In this document: positions 54,316 to 61,994 of the stretch, piece by piece
How positions within the stretch are numbered: the stretch's first letter is position 1
Layout of the letters: each line of letters starts with the position of its first letter
The notes under the pieces: generated by a model
The model's database searches: none
Seen by the model: only the letters and a program-made list of their open reading frames with translations
What the model was told of the DNA's origin: nothing
NCBI RefSeq assembly: GCF_001941485.1
Contig: NZ_CP009247.1
Span: 310,001-374,000, forward strand
Direction of reading: 5' to 3'
Source: Corynebacterium frankenforstense DSM 45800
GTDB taxonomy: Bacteria; Actinomycetota; Actinomycetes; Mycobacteriales; Mycobacteriaceae
DNA length: 64,000 bases
Position numbers and translations under genes: made by a program

Positions 54316-54377
54316 GGCCTGTTCTGGCGGCGGCGTGCTCCCGCCAGGCCTGTTCTGGCGGCGGCGTGCTCCCGCCA
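54316..54377 (+). repeat. 31-bp tandem repeat with hairpins after regX3
   Basis: Two perfect units (54316-54346, 54347-54377) containing GGCCTGTTCTGGCGG; within each, TGGCGG pairs with CCGCCA. A partial third begins near 54432. Tandem hairpins 10 bases after the regX3 stop may act as its terminator. Confidence 0.75.
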
Positions 54378-54531
54378 GGGCTGCCCTGCTCGCGAATGGG
54401 CCTGCCCTTGCTGCGGCCTGGTCTCGCACGGGCCTGTTCTGGTGGCCGCTTGATCCGCCGGCGGTCCGCCGCCGGCCCCCGTCCCGCCCGCCCGACCGGC
54501 GGAGCGGGACTTTCGCGCGCTCGGGGTGGGG

Positions 54532-54559
54532 CGCGGCGTCGTCAATTGACGACGTCCCG
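54532..54559. repeat. Back-to-back pair of dispersed motifs
   Basis: Two copies in opposite orientation share the central AATT, giving the perfect 18-bp palindrome CGTCGTCAATTGACGACG (54537-54554). In the other pairs the TT ends face outward; here they face inward. Confidence 0.6.
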
Positions 54560-54720
54560 CAGCGCGCCGTGGCGCGCACCTGCGGCCAGTTGCGTGGGGC
54601 GGCGCCTCATGGCGCCGCCGGGGAACGGTGCCTGCTGGCGGCGCGGGGGAGGGGCGTCGGTGAGCACCGGTTGGTGTCCCCCGTGTCGGGCGGGGCCCTC
54701 GCAGGGAGGGCCGGCTCTGA

Positions 54721-55671
54721 CTAACCGCGCGACTCGAGGTTGGCGCGGGTGGCGGGGTGCGCCGGCCAGGCGACCCTCGGGTCGGCGGCGCCGGCCGCGG
54801 CCGCCTCGCGCAGGCGGGCGCGCTCGCGGCAGTGCTCGGCGAGCCGCTCGTAGGCGGCGTCGCCCATCAGCCCGCGCAGCTCCGACTCCTGGTGCTGCCA
54901 GACGGGCCGGTCGGCGGTGTGGCAACGCGGCGCACCCGTGCACCACCAGTCGAAGTCCTCGCCGCCGTCGCCCCAGGTGCGGCGCTCGTACTCGCCGATG
55001 ACGGTGCGCAGGATCTCCTGGCCGTCGTCGCGGGTGACCCAGCGCTCGTCGCGGTTGAAGGGAACCTGCCAGCAGACCTCGGGCTTGGCCTCGGTGATGT
55101 CGATGCCCTCCGAGACGGCCCACTGGTGCAGCGCGCAGCCGGCGCCCGTGGCCCAGCCCGCGCGGTTGGCGAAGATGCACGCGCCGTCGACGACCTTCGT
55201 CTTCAGGGCGGGCTCGGGCTCGCCGTCCTCGTCGTCGAGCTCGTCCCAGACCAGCCACGGCTCGATCTCGGCCTCGGCGGCGACCCCGGCGTAGTCGCCG
55301 GTGCCCGCCAGCCAGTCGTCGGTGTCGTCGGGGCGCAGCTGCCAGAAGCGCGCCGGCATCTGCGCGACACGCTCGACGAGATTCTCCCGGTCCTCCTCGT
55401 CGCTGAGGAAGGCGCCGTGCACGCAGCAGCCGACCTCGGGGAGATCGGCGTCGATGCCGTGGCACTCCGGGGTGCCGAAGGCGCACTCCCAGTGGGACTC
55501 GACCCAGGTCAGGTCCACGGAGAAGACGTGCTGGGGGTCCTCGGGGTCGGGGAACTCGTAGATCTCCCGGGCGAAGTCCGGGGGCACCTCACGGCCGGCG
55601 GTGATGGAGCGGCCGGCCGGGGAGGCCTCCGGGAAGCCGAGGAACACCGGGGTCGACTGCGGGTGATTCAC
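54721..55671 (-). CDS. Cysteine-rich conserved protein (Rv0495c type)
   Basis: A 316-residue soluble protein conserved in mycolic-acid bacteria, divergent from ppx2 as Rv0495c is from Rv0496. It carries a dozen cysteines in short motifs ([38 protein letters not shown]), resembling DUF3109-type metal-cluster proteins, so an iron-sulfur or zinc site is likely. GTG 55671 is chosen because a TACCGT -10 box lies 8 bases upstream. The mycobacterial homologue has been linked to redox balance; the biochemical function is not known to me. Confidence 0.75.
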   Translation of the reverse strand: MNHPQSTPVFLGFPEASPAGRSITAGREVPPDFAREIYEFPDPEDPQHVFSVDLTWVESHWECAFGTPECHGIDADLPEVGCCVHGAFLSDEEDRENLVERVAQMPARFWQLRPDDTDDWLAGTGDYAGVAAEAEIEPWLVWDELDDEDGEPEPALKTKVVDGACIFANRAGWATGAGCALHQWAVSEGIDITEAKPEVCWQVPFNRDERWVTRDDGQEILRTVIGEYERRTWGDGGEDFDWWCTGAPRCHTADRPVWQHQESELRGLMGDAAYERLAEHCRERARLREAAAAGAADPRVAWPAHPATRANLESRG

Positions 55672-55681
55672 ACCTGCCCAC

Positions 55682-55698
55682 GGTAGACCGTCTACCCT
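55682..55698. promoter_or_regulatory. Palindrome shared by divergent leaderless promoters
   Basis: GGTAGAC-C-GTCTACC (55682-55696), arms of 7 bp. The ppx2 -10 box TACCCT (55693-55698) overlaps its right arm; the -10 box of the divergent Cys-rich gene, TACCGT on the minus strand, overlaps its left side. One bound dimer could control both genes. Confidence 0.55.
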
Positions 55699-55705
55699 GA
55701 TGGGT

Positions 55706-56635
55706 GTGCGACTAGGTGTATTGGACGTGGGCAGCAATACTGTCCACCTCGTGGCGGTCGACGCGACGGCCGGTGGCCGGCCGACCCCGATGAGTGACTG
55801 GAAGACGTCGTTGCGGCTCGTCGAGCTCGTCGACGACGACGGAGCGATCGACGAGCGCGGGCTGAAGAAGCTGACCAAGGCGGTCTCCGAGGCCGCCGAG
55901 CTCTCCGAGCAGCTCGGCTGCGACGAGGTGATCCCCTTCGCCACGTCGGCCGTGCGATCGGCGACCAACAAGAAGGAGGTCATCGAGCACGTCGCCAAGA
56001 AGACGGGCATCACGCTCGAGATTCTCTCCGGCGAGGACGAGGCGCGCCTGACGTTCCTCGCCGCGCGCCGTTGGTACGGCTGGTCGGCCGGGCGGATCGC
56101 CAACCTCGACATCGGCGGCGGCTCGCTCGAGATCAGCACCGGCTCCGACGAGCACCCGGACGTGGCGTACTCGCTCGACCTGGGTGCCGGCCGCCTGACC
56201 CACGCGTGGTTCGACACCGATCCGCCCGAGCGCAAGAAGATCAACCTGCTGCGCGACTACATCGACGCCGAGCTCGCCGAGCCCGCGAAGATGATGCGCG
56301 CCTTCGGCGAGCCGCGCGTCGCCGCGGCGACCTCGAAGACCTTCCGCACGCTCGCCCGCCTCACCGGTGCCGCGCCGTCCTCGGCCGGCCCCTTCACCAA
56401 GCGCACCCTCACCGCCCCCGGTCTGCGCCAGCTCATCGCGTTCATCTCGCGCATGACGGCCAGCGACCGCGCGGAGCTCGAGGGTGTCAGCGCCGACCGT
56501 TCGCACCAGATCGTCGCCGGTGCACTGGTCGCGGAGGCGTCCATGCGTGCCCTCGGCCTCGAGGAGCTCGACATCTGCCCGTGGGCGCTGCGTGAGGGTG
56601 TCATCCTGCAGCGCATCGACAAGGGCCTCGAATAG
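55706..56635 (+). CDS. ppx2: Exopolyphosphatase / pppGpp phosphohydrolase family protein
   Basis: Hydrolyses terminal phosphates from polyphosphate. The 309-residue ASKHA-fold protein has [11 protein letters not shown] at the N-terminus, the second phosphate loop [11 protein letters not shown], and [12 protein letters not shown] near the C-terminus. It is the short form typical of actinobacteria. GTG 55706 is preferred to ATG 55700, as it stands 7 bases after the -10 box and gives the family's usual N-terminus. It is followed by the Lys/Ala-rich membrane protein after 11 bp. Confidence 0.9.
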   Translation: MRLGVLDVGSNTVHLVAVDATAGGRPTPMSDWKTSLRLVELVDDDGAIDERGLKKLTKAVSEAAELSEQLGCDEVIPFATSAVRSATNKKEVIEHVAKKTGITLEILSGEDEARLTFLAARRWYGWSAGRIANLDIGGGSLEISTGSDEHPDVAYSLDLGAGRLTHAWFDTDPPERKKINLLRDYIDAELAEPAKMMRAFGEPRVAAATSKTFRTLARLTGAAPSSAGPFTKRTLTAPGLRQLIAFISRMTASDRAELEGVSADRSHQIVAGALVAEASMRALGLEELDICPWALREGVILQRIDKGLE

Positions 56636-56646
56636 AAAGGGACACC

Positions 56647-57870
56647 ATGAGCGACAAGGACAGCCAGGAGGGGAAGCAGCAGCTGACCGTTGCCGAGCTT
56701 CTCTCCCGCTCCGGCGACGGGTCCGGCTCGGGATCCAAGTCCCGCCGGCGGCGCCACCGCCGCAGCCTCGAGGAGGGCGGCATCTCGGTCGCGGAGCTGA
56801 CCGGCAACATGCCGCGTGTCCGCGAGAAGCCCGTCGAGTCGCGGCACTCCTCGGTGCCGATCGACGCGCCGGCCTCGCCCGCCCGCAAGGCCTCCGACGA
56901 CGCCGAGAAGAAGGCGGCGCAGACCGCCGCGGCCGGGAAGAGCGCCGAGGCCGAGAAGAAGGCGGCCGCCGAGAAGCGGGCCGCTGAAAAGAAGGCGGCG
57001 GAAAAGAGGGCCGCCGACAAGGCTGAGGCGGAGAAGAAGGCCGCCGACAAGGCGAATGCCGAGAAGGCCGAGGCTGACAAGAAGGCGGCTGAGAAGGCCG
57101 CCGCTGAGAAGCGCGCCAAGGAGAAGGCGGAGGCCGAGAAGAAGGCCGCCGAAAAGGCTGCAGCGGACAAGAAGGCGGCCGAGAAGAAGGCCGTGGATCA
57201 GGTCACGGCCGAGAAGGCCAAGTCTGAGAAGGACAAGGCTGACAAGGCCACGGCCGACAAGGCCGCCGCGAAGAAGGACGCCGCTGAGAAGCGGGCCTCC
57301 GACTCCGTGAAGATCGCCAAGCCGGAGGCCGACGGGAAGACCTCCGGCGCCGGCAGTGCCGCGAAGGGTGCCGCCGCCGGCACCGCCACGGCTGCGGCCG
57401 CCGGCGCCACCGGCTCGACCGCCGCGGACGCCACGGACACCCCCGCGCCGAGCGACTCCGAGACCGGCGAGCTCGCCCGTGTCGAGGACACCTCGGACCA
57501 CACCACCGAGCTCGACGGCGCCGACGACCGCGACCCGGCCGACCACGACTCGGCCGACTACGACGATGCGGAATACGACGATGCGGAATACGACGAAGAC
57601 GACGAGGAGACCTCCGGCGGCATCGGCTCCGTGATCATCCTCGCGGTCCTCGGCATCGTCGTCGGCGCGATCGTCTTCCTGGGCTTCCAGCAGCTCTGGG
57701 AGTCCGGCCTCTCGCGCATCCTGGTCGCCGTGCTCGCCCTGGCCGTCACGGCCGTCCTCGTCGGCGTCGTCCACGCCCTGCGCACCGCCCGCGACGGGCT
57801 GAGCATGGGCCTGGCCGCCGTCGTCGGCCTGCTGATGACCTTCGGGCCGTACCTGCCGATGATCATCTGA
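56647..57870 (+). CDS. Membrane protein with lysine/alanine-rich helix (Rv0497 type)
   Basis: A 407-residue protein between ppx2 and proC, as Rv0497 is in mycobacteria. The N-terminus has the family's [10 protein letters not shown] and [13 protein letters not shown] blocks separated by an Arg-rich patch. Residues about 80-225 are an [12 protein letters not shown] repeat predicted as a long charged helix or coiled coil, similar in composition to TolA or histone H1-like tails. An Ala/Gly linker, an acidic [15 protein letters not shown] stretch and three C-terminal membrane helices (about 322-343, 351-372, 383-402) follow. The Lys/Ala block seems to be an expansion relative to the mycobacterial protein. 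The cytoplasmic basic region might bind nucleic acid or polyphosphate; that is speculation. Confidence 0.75.
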   Translation: MSDKDSQEGKQQLTVAELLSRSGDGSGSGSKSRRRRHRRSLEEGGISVAELTGNMPRVREKPVESRHSSVPIDAPASPARKASDDAEKKAAQTAAAGKSAEAEKKAAAEKRAAEKKAAEKRAADKAEAEKKAADKANAEKAEADKKAAEKAAAEKRAKEKAEAEKKAAEKAAADKKAAEKKAVDQVTAEKAKSEKDKADKATADKAAAKKDAAEKRASDSVKIAKPEADGKTSGAGSAAKGAAAGTATAAAAGATGSTAADATDTPAPSDSETGELARVEDTSDHTTELDGADDRDPADHDSADYDDAEYDDAEYDEDDEETSGGIGSVIILAVLGIVVGAIVFLGFQQLWESGLSRILVAVLALAVTAVLVGVVHALRTARDGLSMGLAAVVGLLMTFGPYLPMII

Positions 57871-57906
57871 TCATCCGCCGACCGGTCCGCCGGTCCCGGC
57901 GCCGAG

Positions 57907-57940
57907 ACCCGGTCGCCCCACTTACGGGGCGGCCGGGTTT
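57907..57940 (+). terminator. Terminator of the Rv0497-type gene
   Basis: 13-bp stem ACCCGGTCGCCCC / GGGGCGGCCGGGT (one T-G pair) with a 6-base loop, followed by TT. Confidence 0.75.
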
Positions 57941-57954
57941 CGCCGTCTCCGGCG

Positions 57955-58104
57955 GGCCCAGGCACCGCGTCCCACTACTGGCGAGGGCACCGTGTGCCAC
58001 GACGGGCCCAGGCACCGCGTCCCACTACTGGCGAGGGCACCGTGTGCCACGACGGGCGAGGGTACCGCGTCCAACTACAGGCGAGGGCTCCGCGTGCCAC
58101 GGGG
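57955..58104. repeat. Six 25-bp tandem repeats
   Basis: Head-to-tail units begin at 57955, 57980, 58005, 58030, 58055 and 58080. Units 1 and 3 are identical, units 2 and 4 are identical, units 5 and 6 are diverged, so a 50-bp pair was duplicated. A unit core is GGGCACCGTGTGCCAC, containing the small palindrome GGCAC-CGT-GTGCC. No spacers occur, so it is not a CRISPR array. Confidence 0.9.
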
Positions 58105-58192
58105 AGTGTGCGAGCCCAGCCCATGGCGTCCATCCGGCGGCGCACGCCGCCGGTCCACGCACGGACGGCGCGGGAGCGCGCACGGGGTGGGA

Positions 58193-58208
58193 CGGGACGT
58201 CGTCAATC
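58193..58208 (-). repeat. Dispersed GMTTKMCGACGYCSCG copy upstream of proC
   Basis: Minus-strand GATTGACGACGTCCCG, a perfect consensus match. Confidence 0.65.
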
Positions 58209-58283
58209 GCGGTGGAGACGCGCATCGCCGCAGGTCGCACGCTCGGGTGGAGTTGCGCGGTGCGTAGTGGCACCCTTGTGCGC

Positions 58284-59126
58284 ATGACTTCAATCGCTGT
58301 TATCGGCTGCGGGAAGATCGGCGAGGCCCTCGTCGCCGGCCTGACCGCGGCGGGTGTCGACCCCGCGAACGTGACCGTCTCCAACCGGCGCGAGGAGCGC
58401 TCCGCGGAGCTCACCGAGCGGTACGGGGTGACCGCCGTGACCGACAACTCCGAGGCCGCCACCGGCGCCGAGATCGTCTTCCTGTGCGTCAAGCCGGACA
58501 AGACCCTCGCCGTCGCCGAGGAGATCGCGGAGACCGTCAACGACAACGAGCCGACCTCGACCGTTGCCTCCATGGCCGCCGGCGTGACCCTCGGCGCCCT
58601 CGAGGCCGCCATGGGCGCCGGTGCCGCCGTGGTGCGCGTCATGCCGAACACCCCGATGACAGTGGGCAAGGGCGTCAGCGCCATCGCCGCGGGTCGCTAC
58701 GTCGACGACGAGGCCGCCGACGCAGTCGCCGAGCTGCTCTCCTCGGTCGGCGACGTCGTGCGCGTCGCCGAGTCCGACATGGACGCCGTCACCGCGCTGG
58801 CCGGCTCCGCGCCCGCCTACCTCTTCCTGGTCGCCGAGGCGCTCGTCGACGCGGGCGTCTCGCTGGGCCTGCGCCGCGAGGTCGCCACCCAGCTGGCCGC
58901 CGGCTCCGTCGCGGGCGCCGGCGCGATGCTCGAGCAGGAGGGCGCCGACCCGGCCGACCTGCGCGCCGCCGTCTCCTCGCCGGCCGGCACCACCGTCGCC
59001 GCCCTGCGCCAGCTCGAGGAGTCCGGCCTGCGCGGCATGTTCTTCCGCGCGACCGAGGCCTGCGCGCGCCGCTCCGCGGAGCTCGGCGCCGTCGACGAGG
59101 AGGACGAGGGGAGCGGCGAGGAGTAG
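58284..59126 (+). CDS. proC: Pyrroline-5-carboxylate reductase
   Basis: Last step of proline synthesis. The 280 residues have the NAD(P)-binding [21 protein letters not shown] and the catalytic/dimer region [28 protein letters not shown]. The acidic tail [10 protein letters not shown] is longer than usual. The ATG is chosen to begin at the Rossmann strand; a longer in-frame extension would read through the tandem repeats. Confidence 0.93.
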   Translation: MTSIAVIGCGKIGEALVAGLTAAGVDPANVTVSNRREERSAELTERYGVTAVTDNSEAATGAEIVFLCVKPDKTLAVAEEIAETVNDNEPTSTVASMAAGVTLGALEAAMGAGAAVVRVMPNTPMTVGKGVSAIAAGRYVDDEAADAVAELLSSVGDVVRVAESDMDAVTALAGSAPAYLFLVAEALVDAGVSLGLRREVATQLAAGSVAGAGAMLEQEGADPADLRAAVSSPAGTTVAALRQLEESGLRGMFFRATEACARRSAELGAVDEEDEGSGEE

Positions 59127-59210
59127 TTCTCCTTGCGCCGCGCGCCGTGGGGCGCTGAGCGGCGCGTACGGCCGCGCGCCACGTTTGCTCTCAACGCCGC
59201 TCCCGACGTC

Positions 59211-59249
59211 GCGCAAAACGCCGCGCTCAACGCCGCGCAAAACGCCGCT
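59211..59249 (+). repeat. 14-bp direct repeat after proC
   Basis: GCGCAAAACGCCGC at 59211-59224 and 59236-59249, with CTCAACGCCGC preceding each (59190, 59226). A diverged dispersed motif (TCCCGACGTCGCG, 59201) is embedded. Confidence 0.6.
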
Positions 59250-59265
59250 TACCGCGCCCGGAGGG

Positions 59266-59296
59266 GCGCCCGGGGAGTCCCCGGGCGCTTCTCTTC
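59266..59296 (+). terminator. proC terminator
   Basis: Perfect 10-bp stem GCGCCCGGGG / CCCCGGGCGC with a 3-base loop, followed by TTCTCTTC. Confidence 0.8.
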
Positions 59297-59484
59297 GATC
59301 CACCCCGGCCGGGGGGAGCGGTCCCATCCGCAATCGTGGGTCACTCCCAGCGCAGAGAATTTTTTCTTGCACGTGGGTCGCACGAGTAACACCGTTCACG
59401 CTAAGCTTGGCCGAGCACGTGCGTGTTCGTTCTGCGGGAGGGGAAGCCTGCAGCGCGTCACTTGCTGAAGGGTTAGGTAATTTT

Positions 59485-59676
59485 ATGGCCAATGAAGATA
59501 AAGGGACCTTCCTGACGGTCGCCGAGGTCGCGGAGATCATGCGTGTCTCCAAGATGACGGTCTACCGTCTCGTGCACTCCGGCGAGCTGCCCGCCGTCCG
59601 CGTCGGGCGCTCCTTCCGGGTCCACGAGTCGGCCGTCAACGAGTACCTCGAGGCGTCGTTCTACGACGCCGGTTAG
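59485..59676 (+). CDS. Small excisionase-type helix-turn-helix protein (BldC/Rv0500A type)
   Basis: A 63-residue DNA-binding protein consisting of one MerR/Xis-like winged helix: LTVAEVAEIMRVSKMTVYRL followed by GELPAVRVGRSFRV. Despite the excisionase label this is a core actinobacterial regulator, found between proC and the bS22 gene as Rv0500A is. The AAGGGTTAGG upstream is a plausible ribosome-binding site. Targets are unknown. Confidence 0.88.
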   Translation: MANEDKGTFLTVAEVAEIMRVSKMTVYRLVHSGELPAVRVGRSFRVHESAVNEYLEASFYDAG

Positions 59677-59714
59677 CCCCGACAGGTCCCCGACCCCGGG
59701 AGCCGCGACGCCCG

Positions 59715-59742
59715 CCGGGCGCCGTGGCGCCCGGGGTCCTTT
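59715..59742 (+). terminator. Terminator of the HTH gene
   Basis: CCGGGCGCC-GT-GGCGCCCGG followed by GGTCCTTTT; 38 bases after the stop codon. Confidence 0.75.
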
Positions 59743-59859
59743 TGGTTGCAGGGCGACCTGCCGCTACACTGGACCGCATTCGTGTCGCCCGCCGTCTCCG
59801 CCGTCGGCCCGGCGCGGCACAGGCAGAGAACATCGTCAAACGAAGTGAGGAAAAGCCCC

Positions 59860-59961
59860 ATGGGTTCCGTGACCAAGTGGCGCCGCAAGCGCATGTCGAA
59901 GAAGAAGCACCGCAAGATGCTGCGTCGTACCCGCGTGCAGCGTCGCAAGCTCGGCAAGTAA
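59860..59961 (+). CDS. 30S ribosomal protein bS22 (AURKAIP1/COX24-like)
   Basis: A 33-residue very basic peptide beginning [17 protein letters not shown] and ending RRKLGK, the pattern of the small actinobacterial ribosomal protein bS22 (Rv0500B in M. tuberculosis). It binds rRNA in the small subunit. GTGAGGA lies about 10 bases before the ATG; the longer in-frame reading upstream has no support. It is too short for default gene calling and easily missed. Confidence 0.9.
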   Translation: MGSVTKWRRKRMSKKKHRKMLRRTRVQRRKLGK

Positions 59962-60102
59962 GCGCGCCCGCACGGCCTCTCGGCGCCGTTCGCCCCGGAT
60001 CATCCCGGTGGCGGCGGCGCCGTCGTCGTGTCTGAGGGGGCTCGGACCGTGGGGCAGGGTGCCGGCGACAGCCCCGGCCCGCCGTGAGGCCGACGGGCGG
60101 CT

Positions 60103-60123
60103 CCGTGCGGCGTCTCCGCACGG
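60103..60123. terminator. Hairpin between convergent bS22 and serB genes
   Basis: CCGTGCGG-CGTCT-CCGCACGG, 8-bp stem. On each side lies a copy of GCGACAGCCCCGGCCCGC (60065, 60123). No T tract in either direction. Confidence 0.45.
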
Positions 60124-60147
60124 CGACAGCCCCGGCCCGCGCCGGTC

Positions 60148-61203
60148 CTACCCCCTTCGCCGCCAGCGGCGTCGCAGCCGCCACCCGGCGATGCTGAACG
60201 CGGCGGTGAACAGGCTCGGCAGCCCGTAGGTGCGCACCGCCTTACGCAGGCTGCGGTAGTCGCGCACCTGCCAGCCGCGCGCGTGCGCCTCGGCGAGCAG
60301 CTTGCGGTCCGGGTTGACCGCCACCGGTGTGCCCACCATCGACAGCATCGGGATGTCGTTGACCGAGTCGGAGTAGGCCGTGCACCGCTCGAGGTCGAGG
60401 TGCTCGATGGCCGCCAGCGCGGCGACCGCGTGCTTCTTGCCGGGCCCGTGGAGGATGTCGCCGACGAGCCGGCCGGTGAAGCGGCCGTCCTCGACCTCGG
60501 CGACGGTGCCGAGCGCCCCGGTGAACCCGAAGCGGCGCGCGAGGATCTGCGCGAGCTGCACCGGGGTGGCCGAGACCAGCCAGACCTGCTGGCCGGCGGC
60601 CAGGTGCATGTCGGCCAGGTCGCGGGTGCCGGGGAAGGCGCGCTGCTGCATGCTGTTCTCGACGATCTCCTCGCACAGCGCGACGATCTCGTCGACGGGC
60701 CGGCCCTTGATGATCTCGAGCGCCATCGCGCGGCCCTCGGCGACGTCGTCGGCGTTCTCGGAGCCGGTCAGCCGGAACTTCAGCTGCTTCCAGCCGATCG
60801 AGGCGATCTCGCCGAGCGTGAAGAAGCGCTTGCGCGCCAGGCCCATCGCGAAGGCGATGAGCGAGGAGCCCTGGATCAGCGTGTTGTCCACGTCGAAGAA
60901 GGCGGCCACGCCCGGCTCCTGGGGGATGTCGGGGTCCGCGGGCGAGACCTTCAGCCCGCCGGCGGCCTTGATCGACCCGGAGACGGACTCGACGCCGAGC
61001 TCGAACTCCTCGAGGTCGATGCCGAAGACCTCGCGCACGGCCGCGGCGGCCGCGGCCTCGCCGGCGGTCTGCTGGGCGGCGTCGTCGAGCGGGGGCAGTG
61101 CGGTGGTCTCCAGGAAGTTGCGCAGATTTCCCCGGCTGGCGGACCACTGGGCGAGAAAGTCCCTCGGATTGCCCGGAAAGCGGGGCGGGACCTGGGATGT
61201 CAC
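60148..61203 (-). CDS. serB: HAD-IB family phosphatase (SerB-like)
   Basis: A 351-residue haloacid dehalogenase-type phosphatase with motif I FFDVDNTLIQGSS (about residue 106), the motif II serine in LVSATP and motif III with KK and SDSVND. It resembles Rv0505c (SerB1); phosphoserine is the annotated substrate, but related proteins act on other phosphoesters. An N-terminal extension of about 100 residues precedes the domain and a basic C-terminus (RRRWRRRG) follows. The GTG start is decided by AAAGG about 9 bases upstream. It is divergent from the glutaredoxin-like gene. Confidence 0.85.
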   Translation of the reverse strand: MTSQVPPRFPGNPRDFLAQWSASRGNLRNFLETTALPPLDDAAQQTAGEAAAAAAVREVFGIDLEEFELGVESVSGSIKAAGGLKVSPADPDIPQEPGVAAFFDVDNTLIQGSSLIAFAMGLARKRFFTLGEIASIGWKQLKFRLTGSENADDVAEGRAMALEIIKGRPVDEIVALCEEIVENSMQQRAFPGTRDLADMHLAAGQQVWLVSATPVQLAQILARRFGFTGALGTVAEVEDGRFTGRLVGDILHGPGKKHAVAALAAIEHLDLERCTAYSDSVNDIPMLSMVGTPVAVNPDRKLLAEAHARGWQVRDYRSLRKAVRTYGLPSLFTAAFSIAGWRLRRRWRRRG

Positions 61204-61594
61204 GTTCGGCGCCTTTCTGCGGCGGGTCGGCGGGTCGGGGCTGCGGGCGCGCGGCGGCCTCGGACGGGCGGCGCCGCGCGGTGGCGACCGGCCTCGCGGC
61301 GGTCGTCGGACCCCACCATCGTAGGCCGCACGGGCCCGGCCGCGCGCGTCGAGACCGTGTGCGCTTGCCGACGTCCCGTCGCCCCCGGGTGCGCGGCACG
61401 TGCGGCGTCCGTGCGTGTGCGCGGCCGCGCCCCGCGCCGCCCACGGGGGTGCGCCGACCGGGCGTTTTCCCTGCTGCTCGCGGGTTGTGGGATAGGTCGG
61501 CCTCACTCTGCGTTCGCCCGGCGGGGGTGGTAATTATTGAATGTCTGACTTTCAGGTTCGAGGGGCGCCGCGGGCGCCGCGAGGAGGCGCGCGG
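61204..61594. other. serB-glutaredoxin divergent intergenic region
   Basis: A 391-bp gap. It holds one dispersed motif copy (61363-61378) and an AT-rich patch with TAATTATTGAAT near 61531 that probably contains the promoter of the glutaredoxin-like gene. No gene is supported. Confidence 0.5.
61363..61378 (+). repeat. Dispersed GMTTKMCGACGYCSCG copy upstream of serB
   Basis: GCTTGCCGACGTCCCG, a perfect consensus match, 160 bp upstream of serB. Confidence 0.65.
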
Positions 61595-61837
61595 GTGAAC
61601 GACCACCGGGTGGAACTCATGGTCCGGGCCGGCTGCGGTTCGTGCCTGCGGGTGCTCGACCAGATCCGCGACGTCGTCGCCGGAGCCGGGGCCTGGCTGG
61701 CCGTCCGGGACGTCGACGCCGACCCGGAGCTGGCGCAGGAGTACGGCGACCGGGTGCCGGTCGTGGTGCTCGACGGCGAGGAGTTCGCCGCCTGGGAAGT
61801 GGACAACGACGAGTTAGGCCGAGCTTTGTTGTCCTAG
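61595..61837 (+). CDS. Glutaredoxin-like thiol protein (DUF836)
   Basis: An 80-residue thioredoxin-fold protein with the redox pair in RAGCGSC near the N-terminus, a cis-Pro in DRVPVVVLDG and a short C-terminal helix. It occupies the position of the glutaredoxin-like protein before hemA in other corynebacteria and mycobacteria. GTG 61595 is chosen since GAGGAGG at 61581-61587 is 7 bases upstream; an ATG 54 bases earlier has none. Confidence 0.85.
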   Translation: MNDHRVELMVRAGCGSCLRVLDQIRDVVAGAGAWLAVRDVDADPELAQEYGDRVPVVVLDGEEFAAWEVDNDELGRALLS

Positions 61838-61857
61838 CCTCTCCGGCCTATTAAAAT
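61829..61857 (+). promoter_or_regulatory. hemA promoter
   Basis: -35 TTGTCC (61829-61834), 17-base spacer, -10 TAAAAT (61852-61857), in an AT-rich stretch. The -35 overlaps the last codons of the glutaredoxin-like gene. The predicted leader of hemA is about 130 bases. Confidence 0.65.
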
Positions 61858-61994
61858 TTAAACCATTGGATTGATTTACCTATCGTGTGCGGGGCGGAGC
61901 CCTCGCGCGCGTGGGGGTGGAGGAGCCGTCGGAGACGCGCACCGGCCGGGCGTCGGCGGTGGAGCAGGCGGCCCAGGAAAGCGGTGAGTTAAAC

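Larger units (their letters stand above)
54307..54720. other. regX3 downstream region
   Basis: A 414-bp gap between convergent regX3 and the Cys-rich protein gene. It contains two tandem 31-bp units that each fold, a partial third, a back-to-back pair of dispersed motifs (54532-54559) and more GC-rich sequence. No gene is supported. Confidence 0.6.
57871..58283. other. Intergenic region upstream of proC
   Basis: A 413-bp gap with a terminator (57907-57940), six 25-bp tandem repeats (57955-58104) and one dispersed motif (58193-58208). A weak -10 (CACCCT, 58271-58276) is 7 bases before the proC ATG. No gene is supported. Confidence 0.6.
59127..59484. other. proC downstream region
   Basis: A 358-bp gap with a 14-bp direct repeat, the proC terminator and an AT-rich upstream region of the HTH gene (run of T at 59360, TAAGCT at 59402). 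A promoter for the HTH gene must lie here but its boxes cannot be fixed. Confidence 0.5.

Noticed and set aside
54300..54720. Reading frames after regX3
   Set aside because: They are generated by the tandem GC-rich repeats; none has a ribosome-binding site or a plausible protein composition.
57955..58104. Possible CRISPR array
   Set aside because: The 25-bp units are directly adjacent with no spacers and there are no cas genes in the window.
59485..59676. Phage excisionase
   Set aside because: The helix-turn-helix resembles Xis, but the location between proC and the bS22 gene is a conserved core position and no integrase or phage gene is near.
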